Assembly: GCF_015326965.1 (NCBI RefSeq)
Contig: NZ_CP017659.1
Coordinates: 6,399,001 to 6,463,000, forward strand
DNA from: Paenibacillus sp. JZ16
GTDB lineage: Bacteria; Bacillota; Bacilli; Paenibacillales; Paenibacillaceae
Reading direction: 5' to 3'
Length of the DNA stretch: 64,000 nt
This document shows, one piece after another, positions 1-8,575 of this stretch; position 1 is the first letter of the stretch; the number at the start of each line of letters is the position of its first letter. The notes beneath the pieces are model-generated. The model worked only from the letters and a program-made list of their open reading frames with translations. It ran no database searches and was not told the origin of the DNA. The position numbers and the translations under genes were made by a program.

Positions 1-231
1 ATCTACATTACCGATCCGGCGATCAAGCCGATGCAGCTGTACCTGAAGGAGCTGCTGGTTTCGTCCAGCGGGGACTTCCTGAAGGATAATGTCGACGCCG
101 CGATTAATGCAACACCTCAGTCCATACAAGCTTCCTCGATCCTGCTGGCAACGATCCCGATTTTGCTGGTGTATCCATTCCTGCAAAAGTATTTTGTTAA
201 AGGCGTGCTGGTAGGTTCGGTTAAAGGCTAG
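1..231 (+). CDS. Carbohydrate ABC transporter permease, LplC/YtcP type (3' part only)
   Basis: The reading frame is open from the first base, so only the last 76 residues are present. The end of the protein reads KYFVKGVLVGSVKG. This is the typical C-terminus of LplC/YtcP-type inner permeases of the CUT1 sugar importers, and it recurs in the other two permeases of this type in the window (ending near 23124 and 47099). The preceding hydrophobic segment (SILLATIPILLVYPFLQ) is the last membrane helix. A gap of 94 bases separates it from a solute-binding lipoprotein gene on the same strand, so the two probably form one oligosaccharide uptake operon whose first genes lie outside the window. Confidence 0.9.
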   Translation: MYITDPAIKPMQLYLKELLVSSSGDFLKDNVDAAINATPQSIQASSILLATIPILLVYPFLQKYFVKGVLVGSVKG

Positions 232-325
232 ATTCATCAGAGCTTACTTCATAAAGGTGGTGATGCGCTTCGTATTGTCAGATGGCAGAATTCATTGAAT
301 TTCTCAATCACAAGGAGGGTTATCC

Positions 326-1858
326 ATGATCAAGATTAAAAAATCCGCGGTACTGGCCGGGATTCTCGGATTCACGCTGGCGCTGTCCGGATGCGGCGGC
401 GGGGGAGGCGGCACAACGGACACGCCGGCCGCTCAGCCGACGGATACACCGGCAACCACGCCAAAAGACGAGGGGAACGGTGGGACTACGGCCGAAAAAC
501 CGGGTCTGCGCATGATCATGCAATATGGATTGTTTGATCCGAAGACTGAATATGTGGCCAAGTACATCCAGGAAAGAACCGGATTTAATGTGGAATACGA
601 ACTGCTGCCGGCCGAGAACGCGGATGAGAAGCTGAACCTGCTCGTATCCAGCAAAGATAACTATGATTTTGTGAAATTGAATGCAGCGCAGTTCTACAAT
701 CTGGCCTCTGCGGGAGCGCTCGAGCCGCTTGATGAGCTGTTGGAATCCCACGGCAACTATATTAAGCAATCCATTAAGCAGGAATCCTTCGGCAGTGCCA
801 CCATCGACGGGAAGATTTACGGCATTCCCGAGACCGGAGCTGGCGTAAGCATCGGGGAGGAACTTGTGGTAAGACAGGATTGGATGGACGAATTGGGACT
901 GTCCATGCCTACGACTGCCGATGAGCTTTACAATGTGCTCAAAACGATCAAAGAGAAGAAAAAGGTAATTCCGCTCACCATGAGCAAGGATTCCCTGTAC
1001 GGAGACATTGCCACGACATTCGGCATTTTGACGGATTGGAAAGAGGTCGATGGCAAGCTGTTGCATCGTGCCGAGCAGCCGGAGATGAAAGAATACATTA
1101 CCTTTATGAACAAACTGTATAAAGAAGGCCTACTGGACACCGAAACGCCGATCAATACCGCACAGAAGTCCATCGAGAAATTCTCGGGCGGCAATGCGGC
1201 CATGTATAAGCTGGCTTGGTGGAATGCGGGAACAACGATTGCTGCGCTGGAGAAAAACTTCCCGGAAGCCAAAACGTCCATTATTCCTTATCTGAAAGGC
1301 AAGGACGGCAAAGCGGTGGTCGGAGCCAAAGCGAACACCACTTGGTATGTAGCCATTCTGAAATCCTCGAAGAACAAGGAAGCCGCCATGGAATTCCTGA
1401 ACGCGAAGTTGGAGCCGGAGACATTCAAAGGCATCGCGCTGGGTAAAGAAGGCGTCCATCATGAAGTGAAGGACGGAAAGTACTATCCGATTCTGCCGAT
1501 CTTCAATGATGAATTGAATAATGCGAGCAGCTTCTTGACAGGGGTAGACGAAGAGAAGTACCCAATCTACTGGCAGGCACGAGTTCGTAAGGATCCGATT
1601 CTGCAAGCGCATTTCGAAGCTTTCCAGAAAAATGCCGAAGGCATCATCGTTGTAGATCCGATGTCAACGGCACCGCCAATTGAAGCTGTATCCAAAAACC
1701 TGCTGAAATTGACGACCCTGCTCGATGACAATGTGCTGCAATTCATTTCCGGAGCGAAGCCGATTGATGCTTACGATCAATTCCTGGCTCAGTGGAGAGC
1801 AGAAGGTGGAGCCGATATGGTGACCGCAGCCAATGAATGGTTTCAATCCACGAAGTAA
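326..1858 (+). CDS. Extracellular sugar-binding lipoprotein of an LplA-type ABC importer
   Basis: The 510-residue product begins with a lipoprotein signal peptide (basic MIKIKK, hydrophobic core, lipobox LSGC with Cys23). A glycine and threonine/proline-rich tether follows, then a solute-binding domain of the LplA family. Length and order are normal for this group. The ATG follows a clear ribosome-binding site (aaggaggg at about 311). It should be lipid-anchored on the outer face of the membrane and hand an oligosaccharide to the permease encoded just upstream. The next gene on the strand encodes a surface glycosidase-like protein, so the ligand may be a product of that enzyme; this is inference. 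The substrate cannot be read from the sequence. Confidence 0.88.
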   Translation: MIKIKKSAVLAGILGFTLALSGCGGGGGGTTDTPAAQPTDTPATTPKDEGNGGTTAEKPGLRMIMQYGLFDPKTEYVAKYIQERTGFNVEYELLPAENADEKLNLLVSSKDNYDFVKLNAAQFYNLASAGALEPLDELLESHGNYIKQSIKQESFGSATIDGKIYGIPETGAGVSIGEELVVRQDWMDELGLSMPTTADELYNVLKTIKEKKKVIPLTMSKDSLYGDIATTFGILTDWKEVDGKLLHRAEQPEMKEYITFMNKLYKEGLLDTETPINTAQKSIEKFSGGNAAMYKLAWWNAGTTIAALEKNFPEAKTSIIPYLKGKDGKAVVGAKANTTWYVAILKSSKNKEAAMEFLNAKLEPETFKGIALGKEGVHHEVKDGKYYPILPIFNDELNNASSFLTGVDEEKYPIYWQARVRKDPILQAHFEAFQKNAEGIIVVDPMSTAPPIEAVSKNLLKLTTLLDDNVLQFISGAKPIDAYDQFLAQWRAEGGADMVTAANEWFQSTK

Positions 1859-1869
1859 ATGATTCATTT

Positions 1870-1906
1870 GAAAAAGCAGTCTGCGCTGGCGGCTGCTTTT
1901 TCAAAA
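1870..1906 (+). terminator. Rho-independent terminator or attenuator after the binding-protein gene
   Basis: The arms gaaaaagcag and ctgctttttc (1870-1879 and 1893-1902) pair around a short loop, and the right arm carries the T run. It lies 12 bases after the stop codon of the binding-protein gene and would end that transcript, or reduce read-through into the large glycosidase-like gene. Confidence 0.7.
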
Positions 1907-1981
1907 TTCGTAAAGGGGGTGACCGTTGAATTTCATATTCACGTGATCGTTCATTCTGAATAGGAGAAAGGTGGTAATCAT

Positions 1982-4900
1982 TTGATGTATCGTTTATTTC
2001 GCAGGCGAATCGCGCTGTTTCTCAGTCTGTCACTGATCGTTTCTCTCATTGTTCCGGTTGGGTCTTCCGCGTTCGCGGATAACGAAATTCCTCCGGTTCA
2101 AAGCGCGGCTCCCGAACCGGTTACCCTGGTCTCCCAAGGCGGAGAGAGTCTGGAGTTCACGGATATCAACGTGGCTGGCGATACGGTGGAAGGGAAAAAT
2201 GATTATTTGGCGCTGTATACCAGCGGCGTAGCGGTCACGGGTTCCGTATATAAAGATGAGGTATGGGTGCCTACGCTTCATGTCGCGGTCTCTGTGGATG
2301 CGAGCGGCATTGTCCAGAATGTGGTTGGACCGAACGGCGATCCTCCGACTTCTTGGGATCCGGGAACATTGCTTCCAATTCCGGCCGGTGGTTACGTTGT
2401 AGTGGCTGGCGGCACCCATGCGTGGGATCAATCCGTTTTTCAGAAACCTCTCTTCAATCATAACAAAACGGGAGATACGGTAAAGCTGATGCGGGCGGGC
2501 GAAGAAGTGACAGCGGCTGATTTCCTGCCGGAGCAGCCGGGGCCGGGTCCAGGGCCGGATCCGCTGCCACCCGAGCTGCATCTGATTACGCAAACTGATA
2601 CGACTGTGGATATTCCGGTCATTGAGATAGCGGGTTTTGTGGCGAATTATGCCGCGGATCAGGATTTAAGCGTAACGGTTAATGGCGATGAAACTGCGAT
2701 TACGGCGGAAGGCATGTTTCGCACGAATGTTTATTTGGAGCCGGGCCCGAACAAGGCTGAGGTGAAACTGTTTAAGGGAGATGGCGAACTGGCAGTCCAA
2801 ACACTGAATATCGTGTACGAACCGATCGAGAACCAGGATTATATTGAAGTCGAAGCGGCACCGAAGGATATTACGATCGACATTGAAGGTCCGCGGAAGA
2901 AGCTGGACTATGTCGACAAGGATGTCACGGGCGTGCCAAACATCGTGGCGATTTTTACAAGAGATTACGGCAATTCCATCACGATTCCTCAGACCAATGT
3001 CGCCGTGCAGGTGGATGCCAACAACCGCGTATTACGGGTGATCAATCCTTCGATCAACGGGAAGCCGCCTGTATGGACAGGGCCGACCGAGCTTGAAATT
3101 CCCGAAGGCGGTTATGTGCTGATGGCACAGGATAACAGCTACGCAGGTAATAACATCAAGCGCTATTTGGCCGAGAATTTTAAGGTCGGGGATATGATCA
3201 AGCTGCGGAAGAACGGGGAAGTGGTTCAGGTACGCGATATCATGAGCGGCAATGGTCTTATTGCACGGCTCACGCTGGATAACCAGATGATGTACACCGT
3301 AACGGAAGGCAGCACCGCCATCACGGGGCGCATCGACAACATGGACGACATTACCGCGATCAAACTTCTTGTGAACGGTATCGAGGTTCCTTTTGAAGCG
3401 GATGGTACCTTCACGCATAACTACACGTTAACAAACGGCACCAATTATATCGAAGTCAAAGTAATGAAAAATGACATTGAGCAGGATGTGCGTCATCTTG
3501 CGGTGTTTGCAAGACCTGATTTCTCCCCGGAAAAAGAAGTCATTCTCTGGGTGGATCAGGCTTCCAATGTCAGAAAGTTTAAAACGAGCGAGGATGTTTT
3601 GGCATTCTTGCAAAAAGCCAAGGAAACGGGCGTTACCTCGGTGGCATTTGATGTGAAGGGCGTTGAAGGTTATGTCTCTTATAAAAAGAACGATTTGACG
3701 GGCAGACCTTATGTCAGCGAGATCAAGGCACCTGAAAAAGCAGGCGCAAGCCCGGATTTGGACCTCCTGCAGGAGTTTATTGATCATGGTCATGCACTGG
3801 GATTAGAGATTCATGCGGCGATCAACGTGTTTGCCGAAGGATCGATCGCCCATAACGAGTATGCGGTTCTGAACGATCACCTCGATTGGGAGGAACGTGT
3901 ATATTTCGCGGAGAACAACGGCGAGATCAAGCGACTGCGCGAGAGCAAAAAGCAGGGCCTGGTAGCCTTCGTCAACCCGTCCAATGACGAGGTTCGCAAT
4001 TATCAGCTTCGAACATTCGAAGAAATCATTAAGAACTATGATGTGGACGGCGTTGTCCATGACCGGAGCCGATATGACAACGAGGGGGCCGACTTTAGCG
4101 ACGAGACCCGCGTGAAGTTCGAGCAGTTTTTGCAGGCCCGAGGCAAGCAGCTTAATCAATGGCCAAACGATATCTTTTACTATGAAAACAATGTTCGGGT
4201 ATACGGTCCGCTGATTCAGGACTGGTGGGAATTCCGCTCGGGGACGATTCAGAGCTTCTTCGGCGAAGTGAAGGATCTGGTGGATTCCTATGAAGTTTCA
4301 ACAGGCAGAAAGATCGAGGTATCCTCTTATGTTGGATCCTGGTATGAAACGTATTATTTGAACGGCGTGAACTGGGGCAGCAAGAACTTCCGGTTCAATC
4401 CCGCGCTCGGCATGCCGGACGAATCGGTGTATACGCCGGAATACTATCAAACCGGGTATATCGAGTATTTGGATTTTCTGATGATCGGGGCTTATCAAAC
4501 CACCAGCCAGGAAATCCAGAAATATATAACGCTCGGCAATATCGTAACGAACGGTGAAATTCCGCTGTATGCAGGCATTGCCATGAACAATGTGCAGGCA
4601 CCGGCCGTGCAGCGCGAAGTGTTCCAGGCGGGGCTGAAGTCCACGAACGGACTGATGCTGTTTGATGCATCCCAGGTCAACTGGCCGATCGCGGCGGCTG
4701 CTCTCCAAGATAAGGAGTGGGTGAAGGATTACCAGCTCGGCATGAGCTTGCCGGGAAGTCCGGATTCGTTCCTGGAAGGCAATTTCTATAATATCAACCG
4801 AATCGAGGGCAACGTCAACGTGATGACGGAAGCCTTCGGATACTCCACGGGCACGAACCGCTTCGGGGTTGAAGTGGTGGTTGACCACACGGGCCATGTG

Positions 4901-6637
4901 ACCCGCGTGGTCAACCGGAACCAAGCGATCAACTGGAGCTGGGGAGCGCCGGAAGAGAATAACAGTGTTATACCGCAGGGAGGTTTTGTCATTTCCACCC
5001 TGGATCCGTCAGGCACAAGAACGCTTCGTCAGCTCGTGGCCAATGCTTACAATACGGGTGACCAGGTTCGTTCGGCCGTATTAAGCGGGCTGATGGATGA
5101 CGAAAGCAAAGAGACGCGCGACAGTCAGCTTGCGTTGAAAGGGCTTGTGGAAGTTCTCGGGCCCGGTAATGCAACTGTCAAGGTGAACGGCGCCGATGCG
5201 ACTCTGTCGGCGAAAGGTGAATTTACAGCTAATGTGCCTCTGCAAACAGGCGTCAATTCGATTACCGTAGACGTGTTCGTTGACGAATTCAAAACCAACA
5301 GCAAGACGTTTGAGGTCATCCGGACTACTACAGGAGACGGCGGATCCGATCCGGGTACTCCGGGCGGAGGATCCGGTTCACCCGGTGGAGGATCGACAAC
5401 ACCACCTCCTAAACCGTCAGAGCCAGAGCGGTTGAGCATCAAGAAAGAGACAACACCCGGCGGGACGGTCATCGTAGCGGATGCGAGCGAGAAGGGCATG
5501 CTCAGCGACGTGGAACGGCTCAGCAAGCTGCCGGCGTCTTCACGCGTGCTTACGTATTCGGTGACCGACGCTTCGGATTCCGTCGTTCTTCACTTGCCTG
5601 TTCAGGGGGTGAGTGCTGCCGTGAAGGACCTGCCGGGGGGCTCCATCGTGTTGGAATCCTCCCAAGGCCGATTGGAAATTCCGCTGCATTCGCTGACGGA
5701 AACATTGCAACAACGGGGTACGGCGGAAAGTCTGCAAATTCGCGTTGGTTTAGCTTCAAAAGAAGAAGAGGATCGGGTAAAGGCAGCGTTGGAGGCAGGA
5801 GCCTCCAAGCTGGATGCGTCACTTTCCATAAACTTGGCTTGGAAACAGGGGGATACCTTATCTGCGTTGCCGGCGCTTAAGGGACCTTACGCTAAGTTTA
5901 CCAAGGTTCTATCCAGTGTCGTCAGCCCATCCCAAACGACGGTGCTGCGGATGGATCCGGCATCCGGCAAGCTGGTCTTCGTACCGGCGCTCATTCGCAC
6001 GTCGAAAGGCAAATCCGAAGCGGAGTTTAAGTGGAGGGAGAGCGGGGCCTATTCCGTAGTTTCCCATGCGAAGACGTTTGAGGATTTAAGCAGCCATTGG
6101 GCCCGCGAGGACATTACGCTGTTGGCCTCGAAACAATTGATCGAGGGATTAAGCGATACGCGTTTTGGTCCAAACGAGGCGATCACGAGAGCGCAGTTCA
6201 CGGCGATGCTCGTCCGTGCGCTCGGATTGAAGGATCAGGGAGATCATGCGAGCTTCCAGGATGTGAAGGCAAACGATTGGTATGCAGCCGCAGTCGCTAC
6301 GGCAGTGGAGCATGGGCTGATCGAAGGCTTCAGCAATGGTACGTTCCGTCCGAACGAGGAGATCACCCGTGAGCAGATGAGTGTCTTGCTGCTCCGTGCA
6401 CTGAAGCTTGCCGGTACGGATCTGGAGACAGGAAATACGGACACCATTTTGGAAGGGTTCAAGGATCGCGAACGCATTGCGTCCTGGTCCGAAGAGGCCG
6501 TGTCGGCCATCGTCAAATCCGGGTTGATGGAAGGACGTTCTTCTGACCGGTTCGTTCCGGAAGCCCATTCTACCCGGGCTGAGGGAGCGGTCGTATTAAC
6601 TCGAATGCTGCAAATGGCTGAATTCATTAACCGTTAA
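1982..6637 (+). CDS. SLH-anchored GHL10-family glycosidase-like surface protein (1551 aa)
   Basis: A signal peptide (residues 1-33, ending near SSAFA) is followed by a repeated pair of modules. Module A (about 58-183, 292-425 and 930-1040) carries a shared ending of the type IPxGGYV..N...GDxVK. An Ig-like module (about 200-287, 427-513 and 1044-1115) carries VNG...G.F..NV.L..G.N. Between the second and third pair lies a GHL10 (DUF187, YngK-like) TIM barrel (about 517-917; starts VILWVDQAS, contains VDGVVHDRSRYD). A glycine/proline-rich linker, a beta domain and three SLH repeats (about 1364-1551) follow. The SLH repeats should bind it to pyruvylated wall polymer. Translation can start at TTG 1982 or ATG 1985; the ribosome-binding site gaaaggtgg fits both. 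The glycan substrate is unknown. Confidence 0.87.
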   Translation: MMYRLFRRRIALFLSLSLIVSLIVPVGSSAFADNEIPPVQSAAPEPVTLVSQGGESLEFTDINVAGDTVEGKNDYLALYTSGVAVTGSVYKDEVWVPTLHVAVSVDASGIVQNVVGPNGDPPTSWDPGTLLPIPAGGYVVVAGGTHAWDQSVFQKPLFNHNKTGDTVKLMRAGEEVTAADFLPEQPGPGPGPDPLPPELHLITQTDTTVDIPVIEIAGFVANYAADQDLSVTVNGDETAITAEGMFRTNVYLEPGPNKAEVKLFKGDGELAVQTLNIVYEPIENQDYIEVEAAPKDITIDIEGPRKKLDYVDKDVTGVPNIVAIFTRDYGNSITIPQTNVAVQVDANNRVLRVINPSINGKPPVWTGPTELEIPEGGYVLMAQDNSYAGNNIKRYLAENFKVGDMIKLRKNGEVVQVRDIMSGNGLIARLTLDNQMMYTVTEGSTAITGRIDNMDDITAIKLLVNGIEVPFEADGTFTHNYTLTNGTNYIEVKVMKNDIEQDVRHLAVFARPDFSPEKEVILWVDQASNVRKFKTSEDVLAFLQKAKETGVTSVAFDVKGVEGYVSYKKNDLTGRPYVSEIKAPEKAGASPDLDLLQEFIDHGHALGLEIHAAINVFAEGSIAHNEYAVLNDHLDWEERVYFAENNGEIKRLRESKKQGLVAFVNPSNDEVRNYQLRTFEEIIKNYDVDGVVHDRSRYDNEGADFSDETRVKFEQFLQARGKQLNQWPNDIFYYENNVRVYGPLIQDWWEFRSGTIQSFFGEVKDLVDSYEVSTGRKIEVSSYVGSWYETYYLNGVNWGSKNFRFNPALGMPDESVYTPEYYQTGYIEYLDFLMIGAYQTTSQEIQKYITLGNIVTNGEIPLYAGIAMNNVQAPAVQREVFQAGLKSTNGLMLFDASQVNWPIAAAALQDKEWVKDYQLGMSLPGSPDSFLEGNFYNINRIEGNVNVMTEAFGYSTGTNRFGVEVVVDHTGHVTRVVNRNQAINWSWGAPEENNSVIPQGGFVISTLDPSGTRTLRQLVANAYNTGDQVRSAVLSGLMDDESKETRDSQLALKGLVEVLGPGNATVKVNGADATLSAKGEFTANVPLQTGVNSITVDVFVDEFKTNSKTFEVIRTTTGDGGSDPGTPGGGSGSPGGGSTTPPPKPSEPERLSIKKETTPGGTVIVADASEKGMLSDVERLSKLPASSRVLTYSVTDASDSVVLHLPVQGVSAAVKDLPGGSIVLESSQGRLEIPLHSLTETLQQRGTAESLQIRVGLASKEEEDRVKAALEAGASKLDASLSINLAWKQGDTLSALPALKGPYAKFTKVLSSVVSPSQTTVLRMDPASGKLVFVPALIRTSKGKSEAEFKWRESGAYSVVSHAKTFEDLSSHWAREDITLLASKQLIEGLSDTRFGPNEAITRAQFTAMLVRALGLKDQGDHASFQDVKANDWYAAAVATAVEHGLIEGFSNGTFRPNEEITREQMSVLLLRALKLAGTDLETGNTDTILEGFKDRERIASWSEEAVSAIVKSGLMEGRSSDRFVPEAHSTRAEGAVVLTRMLQMAEFINR

Positions 6638-6643
6638 ACGCAG

Positions 6644-6678
6644 AAGACCCGTTCGATAATAACGAACGGGTCTTTGTT
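6644..6678 (+). terminator. Rho-independent terminator after the SLH protein gene
   Basis: A perfect 12-base-pair stem (aagacccgttcg at 6644-6655 and cgaacgggtctt at 6662-6673) with a six-base loop is followed by tgttgt. It sits seven bases after the stop codon and marks the end of the carbohydrate operon and the left border of the prophage remnant region. Confidence 0.85.
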
Positions 6679-7070
6679 GTACGTAAGGCTTTTGAAGTAA
6701 CATAGCAGTGAACTTGAAGTGCTACCTTTTTTGAAGAAGTCGCACTGGTCGCCCTGGTGTAGGGGAAATCCTCATAACAGCTTCATGATCCATCGTGGAA
6801 TGTAGAGAATAACATCAAATATGAGAGTAGTGGTTATCTCCATTCGCTCCAATTTTGTTCTTCCGGGCCAGTAAATCTTTTTCATATGATGAACCTCATT
6901 TCAAGTGGATTTGTTGGACTCGTATCGAATCAAATTCTTAAAGATAAATACGCAGGGATTAAATGGAAGTTCCAGTGAATAAGAGGTAGTATATGTACAA
7001 GCCAAGTGTGAATTTTGGAATGCGGAGTTCCCAGCAGAAGAAAGCGTGAGTGAAATGGAATTAGAAGTTC
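6675..7070. other. Gene-poor stretch at the left edge of the prophage remnant region
   Basis: About 400 bases with no convincing gene except the possible 37-codon minus-strand frame listed separately. Base composition becomes AT-richer than the operon to the left. No repeat or attachment site could be defined. Confidence 0.4.
6772..6885 (-). CDS. Possible 37-residue small protein, function unknown
   Basis: An ATG at 6885 (minus strand) is preceded by tgaggttcatc, a fair ribosome-binding site. The frame encodes 37 residues: a basic start (MKKIYWPGRTKLERME) and then an amphipathic hydrophobic stretch (TTTLIFDVILYIPRWIMKLL). I do not recognise it. It may be a small membrane-associated peptide or a chance frame in a decayed region. 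No neighbour supports a function. Confidence 0.3.
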   Translation of the reverse strand: MKKIYWPGRTKLERMEITTTLIFDVILYIPRWIMKLL

Positions 7071-7083
7071 AGGAGGTAGCGGA

Positions 7084-7356
7084 ATGAGTAGAGATTGGCA
7101 TGAGGATATGGAGTACTGCAATAGGCTAGATGACAAAGGCCAGAGTTTTATTTCGCCGGAGGTTTTAAAATACTGGCTCCAGCAAGCAGATGAAGAGAAA
7201 AAACGTGCAGATGAACTCAGTAAAGCAGTAGAAGAAGCCATCGAAATTTGTGAGCAGGTGGAGGACTCAAATGACCCGTTAGAGCTCCTTGAACAAGTGC
7301 TGATTCAATTGCAATTGGTGGCGTCCTTCCAAGGGAGGAAAAAGCATTATGCATAA
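7084..7356 (+). CDS. Hypothetical 90-residue acidic helical protein, probably phage-derived
   Basis: The ATG at 7084 follows a strong ribosome-binding site (aggaggt at 7071). The product is hydrophilic and mostly helical, with a central heptad-like stretch (EEKKRADELSKAVEEAIEI) that could form a coiled coil. There is no signal peptide or membrane segment and I recognise no family. It lies at the left end of a block of broken phage genes and, unlike them, is uninterrupted. A small accessory protein of the former prophage is the likeliest origin. Confidence 0.6.
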   Translation: MSRDWHEDMEYCNRLDDKGQSFISPEVLKYWLQQADEEKKRADELSKAVEEAIEICEQVEDSNDPLELLEQVLIQLQLVASFQGRKKHYA

Positions 7357-7370
7357 TAGTTAGCAATTGA

Positions 7371-7457
7371 TAAATACAATACCCCGTATCCTTGGTCGGG
7401 GTGGCGTTATATGGTAATATATCCCTACAGACAGTTATATCATAATGGGGGTTATAA
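7371..7457 (+). repeat. Copy 1 of a diverged promoter-like repeat
   Basis: This roughly 85-base stretch matches 8973-9061 throughout, with scattered differences. Both copies share atccttggtcggg and, farther on, gtaatatat and a ttatatc block. Each contains TTGGTC, exactly 17 bases, then TAATAT (here 7392-7397 and 7415-7420), the geometry of a sigma-A promoter. Copy 2 leads into a decayed phage gene. Copy 1 leads directly into a fragment of an adenylyltransferase gene, which suggests a rearrangement at about 7460. Confidence 0.6.
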
Positions 7458-7460
7458 GGT

Positions 7461-7537
7461 ACAGTATGATGAGCGGTCAGGTTGGTGTTCCTGAATCCGC
7501 ATATGTAACCATCCTTGGTCAGGTACCTGTCCATATT
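7461..7537 (-). pseudogene. Decayed fragment of an aminoglycoside adenylyltransferase-like gene
   Basis: On the minus strand this stretch reads YLTKDGYICGFRNTNLTAHH, which parallels YLTEDDYLCGGFQDADLAAH in the adenylyltransferase-like protein encoded at 12015-12668. The DNA also aligns over about 77 bases with 12280-12360, differing mainly at third positions and by one three-base gap. Nothing else of the gene is left: the homology stops at the promoter-like repeat on one side and fades before the 57-residue gene on the other. It is therefore a relic of a second, related gene and not a functional unit. Confidence 0.65.
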
Positions 7538-7582
7538 TATAGAGCAGATACATAGCTTGAACATCGGTTAAAGGAGGCTGAA

Positions 7583-7756
7583 ATGGGACAAGAGAATGAA
7601 ATTCAAGAGCTTAAAGATCGATTGAATGCAGTGGAGCAGCAGTTGGAGAAGAGATCAAGGGGATTCAAAGCGCTTCGAACAGGCGTAATCATTATACTTG
7701 TTATTTTTCTGCTTTTGACACTTATTGGGATAATCCAATTTGTGAGTAGTGGTTAA
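7583..7756 (+). CDS. Small 57-residue protein with coiled coil and one membrane helix
   Basis: The ATG follows an ideal ribosome-binding site (aaggagg at 7571, five bases before it). The first half is a charged helical segment (EIQELKDRLNAVEQQLEK) with heptad spacing. A basic RGFKALRTG follows, and then a single hydrophobic helix (VIIILVIFLLLTLIGIIQF). This layout, with an N-terminal cytoplasmic coiled coil and a C-terminal membrane anchor, resembles small phage membrane proteins of the holin or haemolysin-XhlA type, but similarity is by architecture only. It is intact although it lies among decayed phage genes. Confidence 0.6.
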   Translation: MGQENEIQELKDRLNAVEQQLEKRSRGFKALRTGVIIILVIFLLLTLIGIIQFVSSG

Positions 7757-7857
7757 AAGGCTGCCACAGGGTGGTCTTTTTCTTTTTCTGAAAATTAATC
7801 AAGCATGCGGATCGGGCAGCTCCTGAGCAGGATTTTTAGCCAATCAAAGACGTGTAG

Positions 7858-8370
7858 ATGCGATTTGTCGAAGACTTTGAAAACAAATCCTACAACGTCA
7901 AAAATGGGATCATCAACGGCCTGCAGTCTGGTTTCCCTGACCTTGATGGCATCACGTAAGGACTGCAACGGAGTGATCTGATCATCGTAGCTGCGCGACC
8001 ATTCGAGGGGAAGACAGCCTTCGCATTGAACGTTACTCAGAAAGTTGCCAAATCTACTGACGAAGCAGTGGCGTTGTCCAGTCTAGAGATATCAGAAGGT
8101 CAGTTCGCAAGACGGTTGGTGAGCTCCGAAGGGCAAATTATCGCCAATACAATCAACAATGGTGATATGCACGGCTCTGATTGGATCAAGATGGCTGAAG
8201 CGGTAGGAGTTCAAGGAGAAACCAATATCTTCTTGGATAACTCTTCTGGGATCAGCAGTCATGATATCTGCTCCAAATTTCGTAGACTGAAAAAGCAGCA
8301 GGGGCTCGCACTGGTCATGATTGCCCCGTTTTTTCAAAGTGGCGACTTTGCAAATCATCTACGATAACGA
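7858..8370 (+). pseudogene. Broken DnaB-like replicative helicase of phage type
   Basis: The frame starting at ATG 7858 contains GFPDLDGIT, an in-frame TAA (7957-7959), then GLQRSDLIIVAARPFEGKTA. This is the start of the DnaB C-terminal ATPase domain, where the usual text is GL..DLIIVAARPSMGKTA (Walker A). It continues with SLEISEGQFARRL and DWIKMAEA, and ends at IRAKCRRLK-like KFRRLKKQQGLALVMIA, where Walker B should follow. The helicase core is then lost. The N-terminal domain and the last third are absent. With a stop in the ATPase domain and a truncated Walker B region it cannot be a working helicase. It belonged to a prophage replication module. Confidence 0.85.
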
Positions 8371-8446
8371 CGGCTGACAGATAGTTAGAGGTTTTCGTGC
8401 TCCGTGGCTGGTCGAAGTCCACAAGAAAAAGGAGGGCCGAGCAAAC

Positions 8447-8575
8447 ATGGAAGTACGAAACGAAATCAAAAGGGTAATCGGAGACCTTTAAATGAAGGTA
8501 GAGTTCGTCGATAACGAAGCAACTGCTGCAGCTTACCGGTATGCCACCGAAGAGTTAAAGACGGTGGGGATATGA
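8447..8575 (+). pseudogene. Small phage gene interrupted by one stop codon
   Basis: An ATG at 8447 follows a ribosome-binding site (ggagg at 8431). It encodes 14 codons to a TAA at 8489, and the same frame continues at ATG 8492 for 27 codons to a TGA at 8573. If the TAA is read as a mutated sense codon, the gene encodes about 42 residues (MEVRNEIKRVIGDL, then MKVEFVDNEATAAAYRYATE) and its stop overlaps the ATG of the next pseudogene, a typical coupled phage arrangement. I recognise no family. Confidence 0.45.

Noticed and set aside
320..1066. Long antisense frame (248 codons) opposite the first binding-protein gene
   Set aside because: It has no ribosome-binding site, its translation has no recognisable pattern, and it mirrors the codon bias of the strongly supported gene on the other strand.
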